Below are positions 8,888 through 17,983 of a DNA stretch of 64,000 bases, piece after piece. The translations under genes were made by a program, and so were the position numbers. Positions within the stretch are counted from its first letter, which is position 1, and every line of letters starts with the position of its first letter. This DNA is from Trabulsiella odontotermitis (GTDB lineage: Bacteria; Pseudomonadota; Gammaproteobacteria; Enterobacterales; Enterobacteriaceae): contig NZ_LIFX01000005.1 of NCBI RefSeq assembly GCF_001297775.1, positions 293,130 through 357,129 on the forward strand. The letters run 5' to 3'. A model generated the notes under the pieces. The model searched no databases. It worked only from the letters and a program-made list of their open reading frames with translations, and was not told where the DNA came from.

Positions 8888-10759
8888 ATGAGTACAGGAA
8901 CACAGAGTAGCGATGCCCCATTCGGAACGCTGTTGGGGTATGCGCCAGGTGGCGTTGCAATTTACTCTTCCAATTACAGCAGTTTAGACCCCGATTTTTC
9001 CCACGATGATCCCTCTTTTCGTAGCTATATCGGCAACGAATATATGGGCCACAAATGGCAGTGCGTTGAGTTTGCGCGCCGCTTTTTATATCTGACCTAC
9101 GGTTTCGTGTTTACTGACGTTGGCATGGCGTATGAGATCTTCTCGTTACGTTTCCTGCGCGAAGTGGTGAATGACAATCTCCATCCGTTGAAGGCGTTTG
9201 CCAACGGTTCCCGACGCCCGCCGGTGGCGGGTTCCTTGCTGATCTGGCAAAAAGGCGGCGAATTTCATCAGACCGGTCATGTCGCGGTGGTGACGCAACT
9301 GGTGGGGAATAAAGTGCGTATCGCCGAGCAGAACGTGGCGCACCAGCCGTTGCCACCGGGGCAACAGTGGACCCGCGAGCTGACGCTTGAGGTGAAAGAC
9401 GGTGACTACACCATTCACGATACTTTCGACGACACCACCATTCTTGGCTGGATGATCCAGACAGACGATGCGCAGTACAGCCTGCCGCAACCGGCAAGCC
9501 CGGCCGGACTCATGGCTATCCACAGCGCGCGACTGGAAAACCACGGTCAGTTTGATGGCAAATGGCTCAACGAACAGGATTCGCTCCAGCGCGCTTATGT
9601 GCGAGCCAACGGACATGTAATCAACAAAGATCCGTACCAGTATTTCACCATCTCCGAGACTGGCGAGCAGGAACTGATTAAGGCTACCAACGAACTGCAC
9701 CTGATGTATCTGCACGCCACCGATAAGGTGCTGAAAGATGACAACCTGCTGGCGTTGTTCGACATCCCGAAAATTCTCTGGCCGCGACTGCGCCTCTCCT
9801 GGCAGCTCCGGCGCCACCATATGATCACTGGTCGTATGGATTTCTGCATGGATGAGCGCGGGCTGAAGGTGTACGAATACAACGCCGATTCCGCCTCCTG
9901 CCATACCGAAGGGGGCGTGATCCTCGAAGAGTGGGCGAAACTGGGCCTTTCGGGTAAAGGCTATAATCCGGCGGAAGATCTGCTTGATGAACTGACCGGC
10001 GCGTGGAGCCACAGCCAGGCGCGTCCGTTCGTGCACATCATGCAGGACAAGGATCTTGAAGAAGATTATCACGCGCAGTTTATGCAACGCGCGCTGACGA
10101 AAGCCGGTTTTGAAAGCAAAATTCTGCATGGTCTGGGCGAACTGCGCTGGGACGACGCCGGGCAGCTCATCGATGACGACGGGCGGCACGTGAACTGCGT
10201 CTGGAAAACCTGGGCGTGGGAAACCGCCCTTGAGCAGGTGCGGGAAGTCAGTGAAACGGAATACGCGGCGGTGCCGATTCGTACTGGTCATCCGCAAAAT
10301 GAGGTGCGCTTGATCGATGTTCTGTTGCGCCCGGAAGTGCTGGTGTTCGAACCGCTGTGGACGGTGATCCCCGGCAACAAAGCGATTTTACCGGTGCTCT
10401 GGTCTCTGTTCCCCGGCCATCGCTATTTGCTGGATACCGATTTCACCGTTACGGAAGACCTGGCGAAAACCGGTTATGCCGTGAAACCGATCTCTGGCCG
10501 CTGCGGCAGCAATATCGATCTGGTCAGCCACGACGATCGTCTGCTCGATCAAAGTTCCGGTAAGTTTGCCGACCGTAAAAATATCTACCAGCAACTGTGG
10601 TGTCTGCCGAAAGTGGAGGGTAAATACATTCAGGTTTGTACCTTCACCGTGGGCGGTAACTACGGCGGTTCCTGCCTGCGCGGCGATGAGTCACTGGTGA
10701 TTAAAAAAGAGAGCGACATCGAACCGCTGATTGTGCTGAAGGATAAGGATTTTCTGTGA
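8888..10759 (+). CDS. gss: Bifunctional glutathionylspermidine synthetase/amidase
   Basis: Two-domain enzyme that ligates glutathione to spermidine using ATP and also hydrolyses the product. The N-terminal CHAP amidase domain (about 1-200) has the catalytic Cys59 in GHKWQCVEFARRF and the His in GEFHQTGHVAVV. The C-terminal ATP-grasp-like synthetase (about 210-620) contains MDFCMDERGLKVYEYNADS and the glycine-rich KPISGRCGSNIDLV. At 623 residues it is full length for the E. coli enzyme (about 619). The ATG at 8888 follows TCCTAAGG with an adequate spacer. A hairpin without a U-tract (GCCGCGCTTC, 10765-10790) follows the stop. Together with gshB, speA/B/C and metK in this window it links glutathione and polyamine pools. 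Confidence 0.96.
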   Translation: MSTGTQSSDAPFGTLLGYAPGGVAIYSSNYSSLDPDFSHDDPSFRSYIGNEYMGHKWQCVEFARRFLYLTYGFVFTDVGMAYEIFSLRFLREVVNDNLHPLKAFANGSRRPPVAGSLLIWQKGGEFHQTGHVAVVTQLVGNKVRIAEQNVAHQPLPPGQQWTRELTLEVKDGDYTIHDTFDDTTILGWMIQTDDAQYSLPQPASPAGLMAIHSARLENHGQFDGKWLNEQDSLQRAYVRANGHVINKDPYQYFTISETGEQELIKATNELHLMYLHATDKVLKDDNLLALFDIPKILWPRLRLSWQLRRHHMITGRMDFCMDERGLKVYEYNADSASCHTEGGVILEEWAKLGLSGKGYNPAEDLLDELTGAWSHSQARPFVHIMQDKDLEEDYHAQFMQRALTKAGFESKILHGLGELRWDDAGQLIDDDGRHVNCVWKTWAWETALEQVREVSETEYAAVPIRTGHPQNEVRLIDVLLRPEVLVFEPLWTVIPGNKAILPVLWSLFPGHRYLLDTDFTVTEDLAKTGYAVKPISGRCGSNIDLVSHDDRLLDQSSGKFADRKNIYQQLWCLPKVEGKYIQVCTFTVGGNYGGSCLRGDESLVIKKESDIEPLIVLKDKDFL

Positions 10760-10764
10760 GAAGA

Positions 10765-10790
10765 GCCGCGCTTCGTGAGTGAAGCGCGGC
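10765..10790 (+). terminator. Hairpin between gss and the convergent MFS gene
   Basis: GCCGCGCTTC-GTGAGT-GAAGCGCGGC is a perfect 10-bp stem located directly between two convergent genes. It lacks a U-tract on both strands, so it is a transcript-end stabiliser or weak bidirectional terminator rather than a textbook one. Confidence 0.55.
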
Positions 10791-10797
10791 AACTGAG

Positions 10798-12138
10798 TTA
10801 CAGCGCAGGTTGCGCAACAGGCTGGCAACGCCACATTTTGTACAGCGTGGCGCAGGCGGCGATCAGTGCCGGAGCGCCGAGGAACATCAGGATGCTGTCG
10901 GCCTGCCACTGCATCGACAGCAACTGAGCGCTCATCATCGTACCCGCCACGCCACCAAAGCGACCTACGCCCTGCATCCATGCAATGCCCGTTGCGCGAC
11001 ACTGCGTCGGGTAGAACGTAGCCGCCAGTGTCTGCATGCCGGACTGCGCGCCGTTCATGGTGATCCCCATCAGGAAAATCAGCCCGCCAAACAGCCAGAT
11101 ATGGCTGTTTTCCTGCGCCATCAGGATGATGAACAACGTGGTAACGATGAACCCCACCGAGACCACTTTATGCGCTTCCCAACGGTCCATCAGCCAGCCG
11201 GCCAGCAGAATGCCCGCGGTGCCGCCAAAGGTGAACAGCGAGGTGAGCAGCGCGGACTGTTCCATCTCATAACCCATACCCTGCATCAGGGTGGGCATCC
11301 AGCTCAGCAGCACGTAATAGATCACCAGCCCCATAAAATAGCTCATCCACAACATCAGCGTGCCGGGCAGATACGCCGCGCTGAACAGTTGCGTCACGCT
11401 GCCTTTCTTCTGCGTTGTTTGCTCTTCGTGGAGCGAAAAGCGGCTCACCTGCGCAAGATCCTGATCAACAAAACGGCGCAGGATCCGTTTGATTTTCACC
11501 ACGTTATTGCCGCGATTCACCAGGTATTTCACCGACTCCGGCAGCAGCCAGACCAGCAATACTGTCAGCACTAACGGCGCGGCGGCGCCAAGCAACAAGA
11601 CGCTGTGCCAGCCATGCGCCGGAATGAGCCAGGAAGATATAGCCCCACCGCCTGCCGCACCAAGCGGAAAGCCGCAGTACATAGTGTTGATGGTCAGGGA
11701 GCGGCAGCGCTGCGGCGCATACTCCGACATCAGCGTAATGGCGTTCGGCATGGCGGCGCCGAGCCCAAGCCCGGTCAGGAAGCGCCACAGCGTCAGGGTG
11801 TTGATCGACTGCGCATACGCTGTCCCCAGACTGGCGAGCCCGAAGAACAGGCAGGAAAAGACCAGCACGCGTTTGCGGCCAATGCTGTCTGAAATCGGAC
11901 CTGCAATCAACGCGCCCAGTGACAGGCCGAGCAGGGCGGCGCTGAGCACCGGGCCGAGATCTTGTTTTTTGATCCCCCAGTCGCTGGAGAGTGCAGGCGC
12001 GATGTAGCCCATCGCTGCCGTGTCAAAACCGTCAATCGCCAGCACCAGAAAACCAAGAATAATGATCGTCCAGTGGAACCACGAAAAGCGGCTGTCGTCG
12101 ATAGCGTGTTGAATGTTCATGCCGCCGGATACGGTCAT
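10798..12138 (-). CDS. MFS transporter, aromatic acid:H+ symporter type, downstream of dmlA
   Basis: Twelve-helix major facilitator protein of 446 residues. The first helix has the AAHS-family DGFDTAAMGYIAPAL motif, where the acidic pair is needed for transport of benzoate-type acids by PcaK/MhpT relatives. The loop between helices 2 and 3 has GPISDSIGRKRVL, and a second MFS-type loop is LMDRWEAHK. The start is set by AGGGGAG six bases before ATG 12138. It is on the same strand as dmlA, 194 bp downstream, so it may supply dmlA with an organic acid. In K-12 the dml locus instead has a BCCT-type transporter gene (yeaV) next to it. The actual substrate (D-malate, tartrate or an aromatic acid) cannot be told from sequence. 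Confidence 0.85.
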   Translation of the reverse strand: MTVSGGMNIQHAIDDSRFSWFHWTIIILGFLVLAIDGFDTAAMGYIAPALSSDWGIKKQDLGPVLSAALLGLSLGALIAGPISDSIGRKRVLVFSCLFFGLASLGTAYAQSINTLTLWRFLTGLGLGAAMPNAITLMSEYAPQRCRSLTINTMYCGFPLGAAGGGAISSWLIPAHGWHSVLLLGAAAPLVLTVLLVWLLPESVKYLVNRGNNVVKIKRILRRFVDQDLAQVSRFSLHEEQTTQKKGSVTQLFSAAYLPGTLMLWMSYFMGLVIYYVLLSWMPTLMQGMGYEMEQSALLTSLFTFGGTAGILLAGWLMDRWEAHKVVSVGFIVTTLFIILMAQENSHIWLFGGLIFLMGITMNGAQSGMQTLAATFYPTQCRATGIAWMQGVGRFGGVAGTMMSAQLLSMQWQADSILMFLGAPALIAACATLYKMWRCQPVAQPAL

Positions 12139-12332
12139 ATGGATCTCCCCTGCCTGAAGTGGATGTTTACAGAATGGTTGTTATGTTTTCTTGTATTTGC
12201 CTGTATATACATCCGGAAAGGCGGGGGGTATGTCAAATTTTGTTTGATGAAATGTTAACTATGTGTTGTTTTTGAGGGCGTCGCATACCTGTCTGCTCTG
12301 CCCTCATAAGATTAGCAATCCAGTACCCGTCG

Positions 12333-13418
12333 TTAGCCTTGAATGGCCTGGCAAATGGCTTCCCCGACCTGTTGTGTGGAGGCCTGGCCTTTCATATCCG
12401 GGGTTTTGGGGCCACTGGCAATGGTCTGCTCAATGGCAGTTAAAATACCGTTGTGGGCCGTGTGGTAGCGTTCATCACCTTCACCAAGGAAGTCGAGCAT
12501 CATCGCACCGGCCCAGATCGTGGCGATAGGGTTGGCAATATTCTTGCCATAGATGTCCGGTGCGGAACCATGAACCGGTTCGAACAACGACGGAAAGGTG
12601 CGCTGTGGGTTGAGGTTGGCAGACGGCGCGATGCCAATCGTTCCCGTACAGGCCGGGCCGAGATCGGAAAGAATATCGCCAAACAGATTCGACGCGACAA
12701 CCACGTCAAAACGTTCCGGCTGCAGGACAAAACGCGCGCATAATACATCGATATGCTGTTTATCCCAGCGAATGTCCGGGTAATGGCTTGCCATGGCTTC
12801 AACACGTTCATCCCAGAAAGGCATGCTGATTGCCAGTCCATTAGATTTCGTGGCTGAAGTCAGTGTCTTGCGAGGGCGACTCTGTGCCAGTTCGAAGGCG
12901 TAGCGCAGGATGCGATCCACACCACGGCGGGTAAATACGGATTCCTGAATCACCACTTCATGCTCGGTACCAGGATTAACACGCCCACCGAGAGACGAGT
13001 ATTCCCCTTCGGTATTTTCACGTACGACGTAGAAATCAATATCACCCGCCTGTTTGCCTGCCAGCGGGCAGGGCACGCCGGGGAACAGACGCACCGGACG
13101 GAGGTTGACGTACTGATCGAACTCGCGACGAAACTTCAACAGTGATCCCCACAGGGAAACATGATCAGGTACGGTGTCCGGCCAGCCGACGGCGCCGAAA
13201 TAGATGGCGTCAAAATCCTTAAGCTGCGCATGCCAGTCGTCGGGCATCATTTTGCCGTGGTGCAAATAATACTCACAGCTGGCCCATTCGATCTGCTCAA
13301 AACTGAGCGACAAATCCCAGCGTTCGGCAGCCGCCTGCAACACGCGAATGCCTTCTGGCAGAACTTCTTTACCAATACCATCCCCGGGAATGGCAGCAAT
13401 ACGAAAGGTTTTCTTCAT
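12333..13418 (-). CDS. dmlA: D-malate dehydrogenase (decarboxylating)
   Basis: NAD-dependent beta-decarboxylating dehydrogenase of the isocitrate/isopropylmalate dehydrogenase family. It converts D-malate to pyruvate and CO2 and, more weakly, acts on tartrate and isopropylmalate. The 361-residue protein matches E. coli DmlA (YeaU) nearly throughout. It has the N-terminal AAIPGDGIGKEVLPEG, substrate arginines in LLKFRREFDQYVNLRPVR, and the metal/cofactor signature NLFGDILSDLGPACTGTIG. ATG 13418 is preferred over the upstream GTG at 13430 because it matches the E. coli N-terminus. It is divergent from its regulator dmlR across 103 bp, as in K-12, but the locus lies at a different chromosomal site here. 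Confidence 0.93.
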   Translation of the reverse strand: MKKTFRIAAIPGDGIGKEVLPEGIRVLQAAAERWDLSLSFEQIEWASCEYYLHHGKMMPDDWHAQLKDFDAIYFGAVGWPDTVPDHVSLWGSLLKFRREFDQYVNLRPVRLFPGVPCPLAGKQAGDIDFYVVRENTEGEYSSLGGRVNPGTEHEVVIQESVFTRRGVDRILRYAFELAQSRPRKTLTSATKSNGLAISMPFWDERVEAMASHYPDIRWDKQHIDVLCARFVLQPERFDVVVASNLFGDILSDLGPACTGTIGIAPSANLNPQRTFPSLFEPVHGSAPDIYGKNIANPIATIWAGAMMLDFLGEGDERYHTAHNGILTAIEQTIASGPKTPDMKGQASTQQVGEAICQAIQG

Positions 13419-13521
13419 ACCAGCTCTCACTTATCAGCGATAAAAATTGACTTCCCCTTTATCCTATAATTGACTGATTCATAATTAATCCTGCTAACTG
13501 GTGAAACATAAAACACAGATC

Positions 13522-14454
13522 ATGAATAATCTTCCGCTGCTGAATGATTTACGTGTATTTATGCTGGTAGCCCGCCGGGCAGGATTTGCCACAGCGGCAG
13601 GAGAGTTAGGCGTTTCACCGGCCTTCATCAGTAAGCGGGTCTCACTGCTGGAACAGACGCTGAATGTGGTGCTGCTGCACCGGACAACGCGTCGTGTCAC
13701 CATCACGGAAGAAGGGGAGCGCATCTACGAATGGGCGCAGCGCATACTTCAGGATGTGGATCAGATGATGGATGAACTGTCCGATGTACGGCAAATCCCG
13801 CAGGGAACGCTGCGCATCATCAGCAGTTTTGGGTTTGGTCGCCGCGTGGTGGCTCCGGCATTATCGGCACTAGCCCGACAGTATCCCCAACTGGAATTAC
13901 GTTTTGATGTGGAAGACCGGCTGGTGGATCTGGTGAATGAAGGCGTCGATCTGGATATTCGCGTGGGTGACGATATCGCGCCTAATCTCATCGCCCGCAA
14001 GCTGGCAAATAATCATCGCATTCTCTGCGCTTCACCGGATTTCGTTGCCCGTCATGGTATGCCAAAGCAACTGAGCGATCTCGCGGCGCTGCCCTGTCTG
14101 GTGATCAAAGAACGCGATCATCCGTTCGGCGTGTGGCAACTGCACAGTAAAGAGGGCGTACATTCTATAAAGGTGACCGGCGCGCTGTCATCGAATCACG
14201 GCGAAATTGTGCATCAGTGGTGTCTGGACGGGCAGGGGATCGCGCTGCGTTCCTGGTGGGATGTGAGTGACAACATTGCCAGCGGCCATCTGGTGCATAT
14301 CCTGCCGGACTGCTATCAACCCGCAAACATCTGGGCCGTGTATGTTTCCCGGCTGGCGACATCGGCAAAAATCCGTACCACCGTCGAGTTTCTTCGAAGT
14401 TACTTTCAGGCGCATTACCCGCAGCAGTGTGTGGTGGCGAAAGATAATAAATAA
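13522..14454 (+). CDS. dmlR: LysR-family regulator DmlR, activator of dmlA
   Basis: LysR-type regulator that in E. coli activates dmlA in response to D-malate. The 310-residue protein has an N-terminal winged helix-turn-helix (about 5-65, including GFATAAGELGVSPAFISKRVSLLE) and a C-terminal periplasmic-binding-protein-like effector domain (about 90-300). ATG 13522 is chosen because it aligns with the E. coli N-terminus (MN..PLLNDLRVF); a GTG at 13501 would add seven residues. Divergent transcription from dmlA over a short gap is typical for LysR control with autoregulation. It is followed by a hairpin shared with the convergent hcp gene. Confidence 0.92.
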   Translation: MNNLPLLNDLRVFMLVARRAGFATAAGELGVSPAFISKRVSLLEQTLNVVLLHRTTRRVTITEEGERIYEWAQRILQDVDQMMDELSDVRQIPQGTLRIISSFGFGRRVVAPALSALARQYPQLELRFDVEDRLVDLVNEGVDLDIRVGDDIAPNLIARKLANNHRILCASPDFVARHGMPKQLSDLAALPCLVIKERDHPFGVWQLHSKEGVHSIKVTGALSSNHGEIVHQWCLDGQGIALRSWWDVSDNIASGHLVHILPDCYQPANIWAVYVSRLATSAKIRTTVEFLRSYFQAHYPQQCVVAKDNK

Positions 14455-14490
14455 GAAAAACAGCATTCTGCCGGACGGGCAAAATGCTGT
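14455..14490 (-). terminator. Intrinsic terminator after hcp (minus strand)
   Basis: On the minus strand ACAGCATT-TTGCCCGTCCGGCAG-AATGCTGT forms an 8-bp stem directly followed by TTTTCTTATT. It ends the hcp transcript and separates it from convergent dmlR, marking the left end of the T6SS island. Confidence 0.75.
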
Positions 14491-14496
14491 AGGGGG

Positions 14497-15015
14497 TTAC
14501 GCTTCCAGCGGTGCACGCCAGTCATCGGCACCTGATGTACCTGCTGATACGTGTTCCCACTCGATCTTACGGTAAGCCAGAGACACCTGAATCAGCTGCG
14601 TAAACTCACGTTTCGTGTCGTCCTGACAGTGCGGCATATGGCAGTCGATATCCACAATGGTGGAGTCCGTCAGGCGAGTCGTGAAGAAGTGCTCTTGTTT
14701 GCCTTCAATAGACGTACGATACCAGTGCAATTCTGTGGTCGGTAGCATTTCACCGGACGCCAGTGCGTTGTACAGCAGCGGTACCGCTTTGTTCAGTGCG
14801 ACGGTAAAAATGAATGGCTTATGTGCGCGTTGACCGCTTGGTTGACCGGACTGCGGATCGGTCGGTACGGTGACGTTATGCTGGAATTCCTGCACCAGCA
14901 TTTCATCTTCATGTCCCTGAACGTAGATATTGCCCACGGATTCCGCTGTGAATGCCCGATCGGTGATTAACCCCTGAGTTTGGCCCTGGATCGATATATA
15001 ACAGGGTGTTGGCAT
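14497..15015 (-). CDS. hcp: T6SS inner-tube protein Hcp (divergent copy)
   Basis: Hexamer-forming protein that stacks into the inner tube of the type VI secretion needle and is itself secreted. The 172-residue protein opens with MPTPCYISIQGQTQGLITD and ends with the family's YRKIEWEHVSAGTSGADDW region. No effector extension is fused to it, the length being that of a plain Hcp. ATG 15015 has AAGGAG with an 8-base spacer. It is transcribed away from tssB across 538 bp, so it has its own promoter and can be expressed at a different level from the structural operon. A second, divergent-sequence hcp lies at 33162. Confidence 0.93.
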   Translation of the reverse strand: MPTPCYISIQGQTQGLITDRAFTAESVGNIYVQGHEDEMLVQEFQHNVTVPTDPQSGQPSGQRAHKPFIFTVALNKAVPLLYNALASGEMLPTTELHWYRTSIEGKQEHFFTTRLTDSTIVDIDCHMPHCQDDTKREFTQLIQVSLAYRKIEWEHVSAGTSGADDWRAPLEA

Positions 15016-15553
15016 GATTAACTCCTTTTCTTAATTGATGCGTCATTATTTAACAATAGTTCTTCATGAGTTCCTGGGGGCCAGGATATTTATATGTTCA
15101 CATGAATAGCTGATTAATTCATGTTTATAAAGGTTCGAAATCGGATGAGGTAAGTAATATCGCATCACTTTATTACTTATATGAATAAATTAGCGGCGGC
15201 TGGCATAATTATAGCGTTGCAAACATTCTCATAACGAGTGTTGGTTGGTTTAAACATCAACTATTTTATATATATTTTATTGTTCAGAAAGTGCCTCGTC
15301 ATCTAAATATGTAATCATCTTTGTGTATTTTGTTGATTTTTATTTGTTTTATATTTAACCAAATTGACAATGTCAGAGAAAGTCCGGGATCGGATTATTA
15401 AGTCGTTTTACATGTGCGTATAGTGTCCGGTAAAAAATAGCCCTGCGTTATTTTTCTACTGCCATTAAAGCAATACTCATGCTTTTTGTCTGTGACGGTA
15501 TTTCTTTAGATGGCTGAACGGAATGCACCTGGATAACCTGACGGATTAAACTC
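15016..15553. promoter_or_regulatory. AT-rich divergent control region between hcp and tssB
   Basis: A 538-bp gap without a credible gene. It is strongly AT-rich in the middle (about 15090-15370), unlike the flanking genes, which suggests H-NS binding and silencing. A small AT-stem hairpin (AAAAATA...TATTTTT, 15433-15455) lies about 100 bp before tssB. A TTTACA near 15408 could be a -35 element, but its matching -10 is weak. I found no sigma-54 type GG-N10-GC element with proper spacing. Promoters for both the hcp gene and the tss operon must be here. Confidence 0.6.
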
Positions 15554-16051
15554 ATGAGCAGCAATAAACAAGGCAGTATCGCCCCGAAAGAACGAATTAA
15601 TATCCGCTACGTCCCCAAAACGGATGGCCAGACAGCAGAAGTGGAACTACCGCTTAATTTGCTGGTGACGGGAAATCTGAAAGGTAAAGCGGACGATACT
15701 CCACTGGACGAACGCCAGCCTGTTTCCATTAACAAAAACAATTTCGATGCTGTCATTGCCGAATCGGATATCCGCCGGGATTTCACCACGCCGTCGGTGC
15801 TTAATGAAACCCCTGGTGCGCGGATGGATATCAATCTGAAAGTGAAATCCATGACCGATCTTTCACCAGATAATATTGCCGCTCAGGTACCGGAGTTGAA
15901 AAAACTGCTGGAGCTGCGTGAAGCGCTGGTCGCGCTGAAAGGGCCAATGGGCAATATTCCGTCTTTCCGCGCCCAACTTCAGGCGCTGCTGGATAACGAA
16001 GAAACCCGCGAGCAGCTGATTCAGGAGCTGGGTCTCGCCAGTCAGAAATAA
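15554..16051 (+). CDS. tssB: T6SS contractile sheath small subunit TssB
   Basis: Small sheath protein (VipA/ImpB family) that pairs with TssC to build the contractile sheath around the Hcp tube. The 165-residue protein has the typical opening APKERINIRYVPKTDG, the segment LPLNLLVTGNLKGKADDTPLDER and a C-terminal helix that docks on TssC. Length is normal for the family. It is the first gene of the long tss operon; tssC follows after 20 bp. The start at ATG 15554 has only a weak GGAT upstream, so initiation efficiency is uncertain, but no better start aligns with the family N-terminus. Confidence 0.95.
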   Translation: MSSNKQGSIAPKERINIRYVPKTDGQTAEVELPLNLLVTGNLKGKADDTPLDERQPVSINKNNFDAVIAESDIRRDFTTPSVLNETPGARMDINLKVKSMTDLSPDNIAAQVPELKKLLELREALVALKGPMGNIPSFRAQLQALLDNEETREQLIQELGLASQK

Positions 16052-16071
16052 CTTTGTACAAGGATTTCAGT

Positions 16072-17553
16072 ATGTCTCAACAGGAAGAACTTGCTCCGGT
16101 CAGCGCCACACCAGCGGCTACCTCATCCCTGCTGGATGAAATTATGTCGCAAACCCGGTTTCAACCCGATTCCGAAAGTTACGATATTGCGCGTCATGGC
16201 GTCACTGCCTTTATTTCAGCCCTGCTGCAAAGCGACAACGATGCTGAGCCGATCGATATTCTCGCTGTTAATACCATGATTGCAGACATCGACGAGCGCA
16301 TGGGGCGGCAGATGGATCTCATCGTTCACTCCCCCGAATTTCAGGAACTGGAATCATTTTTGCGTTCGCTGAAACTGCTGGTGGAACGAGCAGATACGCG
16401 AGAAAATATCAAAATCTATGTCGTGCATGCGACTCAAGAGGAACTGCTCGACGATTTCGAGTTCGCACCTGAAATTACTCAGTCCGGTTTTTATAAGCAC
16501 GTTTACTCCAGCGGCTACGGCCAGTTTGGTGGAGAACCGGTCGCGGCGATTATTGGTAACTATGCGTTTAAAAACACTGCCGCGGATATGAAACTGCTGA
16601 AATATATCAGCACGGTCAGTGCGATGGCGCACGCTCCCTTCCTGTCATCTGTCTCTGCAGAATTTTTCGGTCTGGATACCTGGGCTGAACTGCCGGGGAT
16701 AAAAGATCCCGCGGCTATCTTTGAAGGCCCGGCTTACAGTAAATGGCGTGCTCTTCGCGATGCTGAAGACTCTCGTTACCTTGGCCTTACCGCACCTCGT
16801 TTTCTGTTGCGCCAACCTTATGCGCCTGGTGAAAATCCGGTGAAAAGTTTTAACTACCGTGAAGATGTCAGCCGCAATCACGAAGATTATCTCTGGGGTA
16901 ACACGGCATTTCTGTTGGCTTCAAATATGGCGGAAAGTTTTGCGAAATACCGCTGGTGTCCAAATATTGTTGGTCCGCAAAACGGCGGAGCAGTTAAGGA
17001 TCTGCCCGTACATCTGTACGAAGCAATGGGGCAGTTGCAGGCGAAAATTCCAACAGAAGTGCTGATTACTGATCGCCGTGAGTTCGAACTGGCTGAAGAA
17101 GGTTTCATCACGCTCACTATGCGTAAGGGCAGTGATAACGCCGCCTTCTTTTCTGCCAACTCTGTACAAAAGCCCAAAGTATTTCCGAACACGCCGGAAG
17201 GAAAAGAGGCCGAAACCAACTACAAATTGGGGACGCAACTGCCTTACCTCTTCATCATTAGCCGTCTGGCGCATTACATCAAAGTATTGCAACGCGAGCA
17301 GATTGGCTCATGGAAAGAGCGTGGCGATCTCGAACGAGAACTGAATGCCTGGATCCGTCAGTATGTCGCCGATCAGGAAAACCCACCAGCTGAAGTTCGC
17401 AGCCGTAAACCGCTGCGTCAGGCGAAGATTGAGGTACTGGACGTTGAAGGTGAACCGGGTTGGTATCAAGTTGCACTCTCCGTTCGACCCCACTTCAAAT
17501 ACATGGGTGCCAGCTTCGACTTGTCTCTGGTCGGTCGTCTGGACAGGGAGTAA
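16072..17553 (+). CDS. tssC: T6SS contractile sheath large subunit TssC
   Basis: Large sheath protein (VipB/ImpC family), about 493 residues from the ATG at 16072. That start has AAGGA 7 bases upstream and gives MSQQEELAPVSATPAAT; an ATG at 16054 lies before this ribosome site and is rejected. Family landmarks include the central FGGEPVAAIIGNYAF, the wedge region FLLRQPYAPGENPVKSF and the C-terminal RPHFKYMGASFDLSLVGRLD ending. The N-terminal region interlocks with TssB and is recognised by ClpV. It is co-transcribed between tssB and tssE. Confidence 0.96.
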   Translation: MSQQEELAPVSATPAATSSLLDEIMSQTRFQPDSESYDIARHGVTAFISALLQSDNDAEPIDILAVNTMIADIDERMGRQMDLIVHSPEFQELESFLRSLKLLVERADTRENIKIYVVHATQEELLDDFEFAPEITQSGFYKHVYSSGYGQFGGEPVAAIIGNYAFKNTAADMKLLKYISTVSAMAHAPFLSSVSAEFFGLDTWAELPGIKDPAAIFEGPAYSKWRALRDAEDSRYLGLTAPRFLLRQPYAPGENPVKSFNYREDVSRNHEDYLWGNTAFLLASNMAESFAKYRWCPNIVGPQNGGAVKDLPVHLYEAMGQLQAKIPTEVLITDRREFELAEEGFITLTMRKGSDNAAFFSANSVQKPKVFPNTPEGKEAETNYKLGTQLPYLFIISRLAHYIKVLQREQIGSWKERGDLERELNAWIRQYVADQENPPAEVRSRKPLRQAKIEVLDVEGEPGWYQVALSVRPHFKYMGASFDLSLVGRLDRE

Positions 17554-17558
17554 CCATT

Positions 17559-17978
17559 GTGGTGGAACGGGGCATTGGTGGGAGCTTATTTGAACGTATT
17601 AGCGAGGCGGCTATGTTGTCGCCGCGCCGGAAACCCAAAATGGCGTTGCTGCGTTCCATCATGCAGAACCTGCAAAACATCCTCAATACCCGTTCCGGCA
17701 GTTGTTATGGCTCTCCTGAGTTAGGGATTGCTGATTTAAACGACGAAGCTCTCGTTTCCCGCGATTTTCGCCGTGAAATCGGACAAGGGCTTCATGATTG
17801 CATCCTGCGGTACGAACCACGTATCGCGGATGCTGCCGTGACTGCCGCTGCATCGGATGGCTACTCCCCGCTGGAGTTACGTTTTCACATTATGGCTCAG
17901 GTGGATTTTGAAGATGCAGTCGATGTCCTGGAATTTGACATTCTGCTGGATAGCCATCAGCGCTTTCAGGTGGAGTGA
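17559..17978 (+). CDS. tssE: T6SS baseplate protein TssE (gp25-like)
   Basis: Baseplate wedge subunit homologous to phage T4 gp25; it starts sheath polymerisation. The conserved gp25 region is here, with RSGSCYGSPELGIADLND near the middle and the EPRI... and LEFDILLD motifs toward the end. The start is judged to be GTG 17559 (or 17562): AGGGAG at 17545-17550 is 8 bases upstream, giving about 139 residues, the family norm. A longer reading frame open to 17460 lies inside tssC and is not credible. It begins 5 bp after tssC and ends 5 bp before tssF. Confidence 0.92.
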   Translation: MVERGIGGSLFERISEAAMLSPRRKPKMALLRSIMQNLQNILNTRSGSCYGSPELGIADLNDEALVSRDFRREIGQGLHDCILRYEPRIADAAVTAAASDGYSPLELRFHIMAQVDFEDAVDVLEFDILLDSHQRFQVE

Positions 17979-17983
17979 ACATC

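Noticed and set aside
9146..10297. Long antisense open frame (383 codons) opposite gss
   Set aside because: It is a shadow of gss on the opposite strand with no family resemblance, no ribosome site and a composition set by the GC-rich third positions of gss.
15180..15240. Possible sigma-54 promoter (TGGCATAATTATAGCGTTGCA) upstream of tssB
   Set aside because: The GG and GC dinucleotides are about 4 bp too far apart for the strict -24/-12 spacing.
17460..17558. Upstream-extended start for tssE
   Set aside because: The extension lies wholly within tssC and does not resemble the family; a good ribosome site points to GTG 17559.
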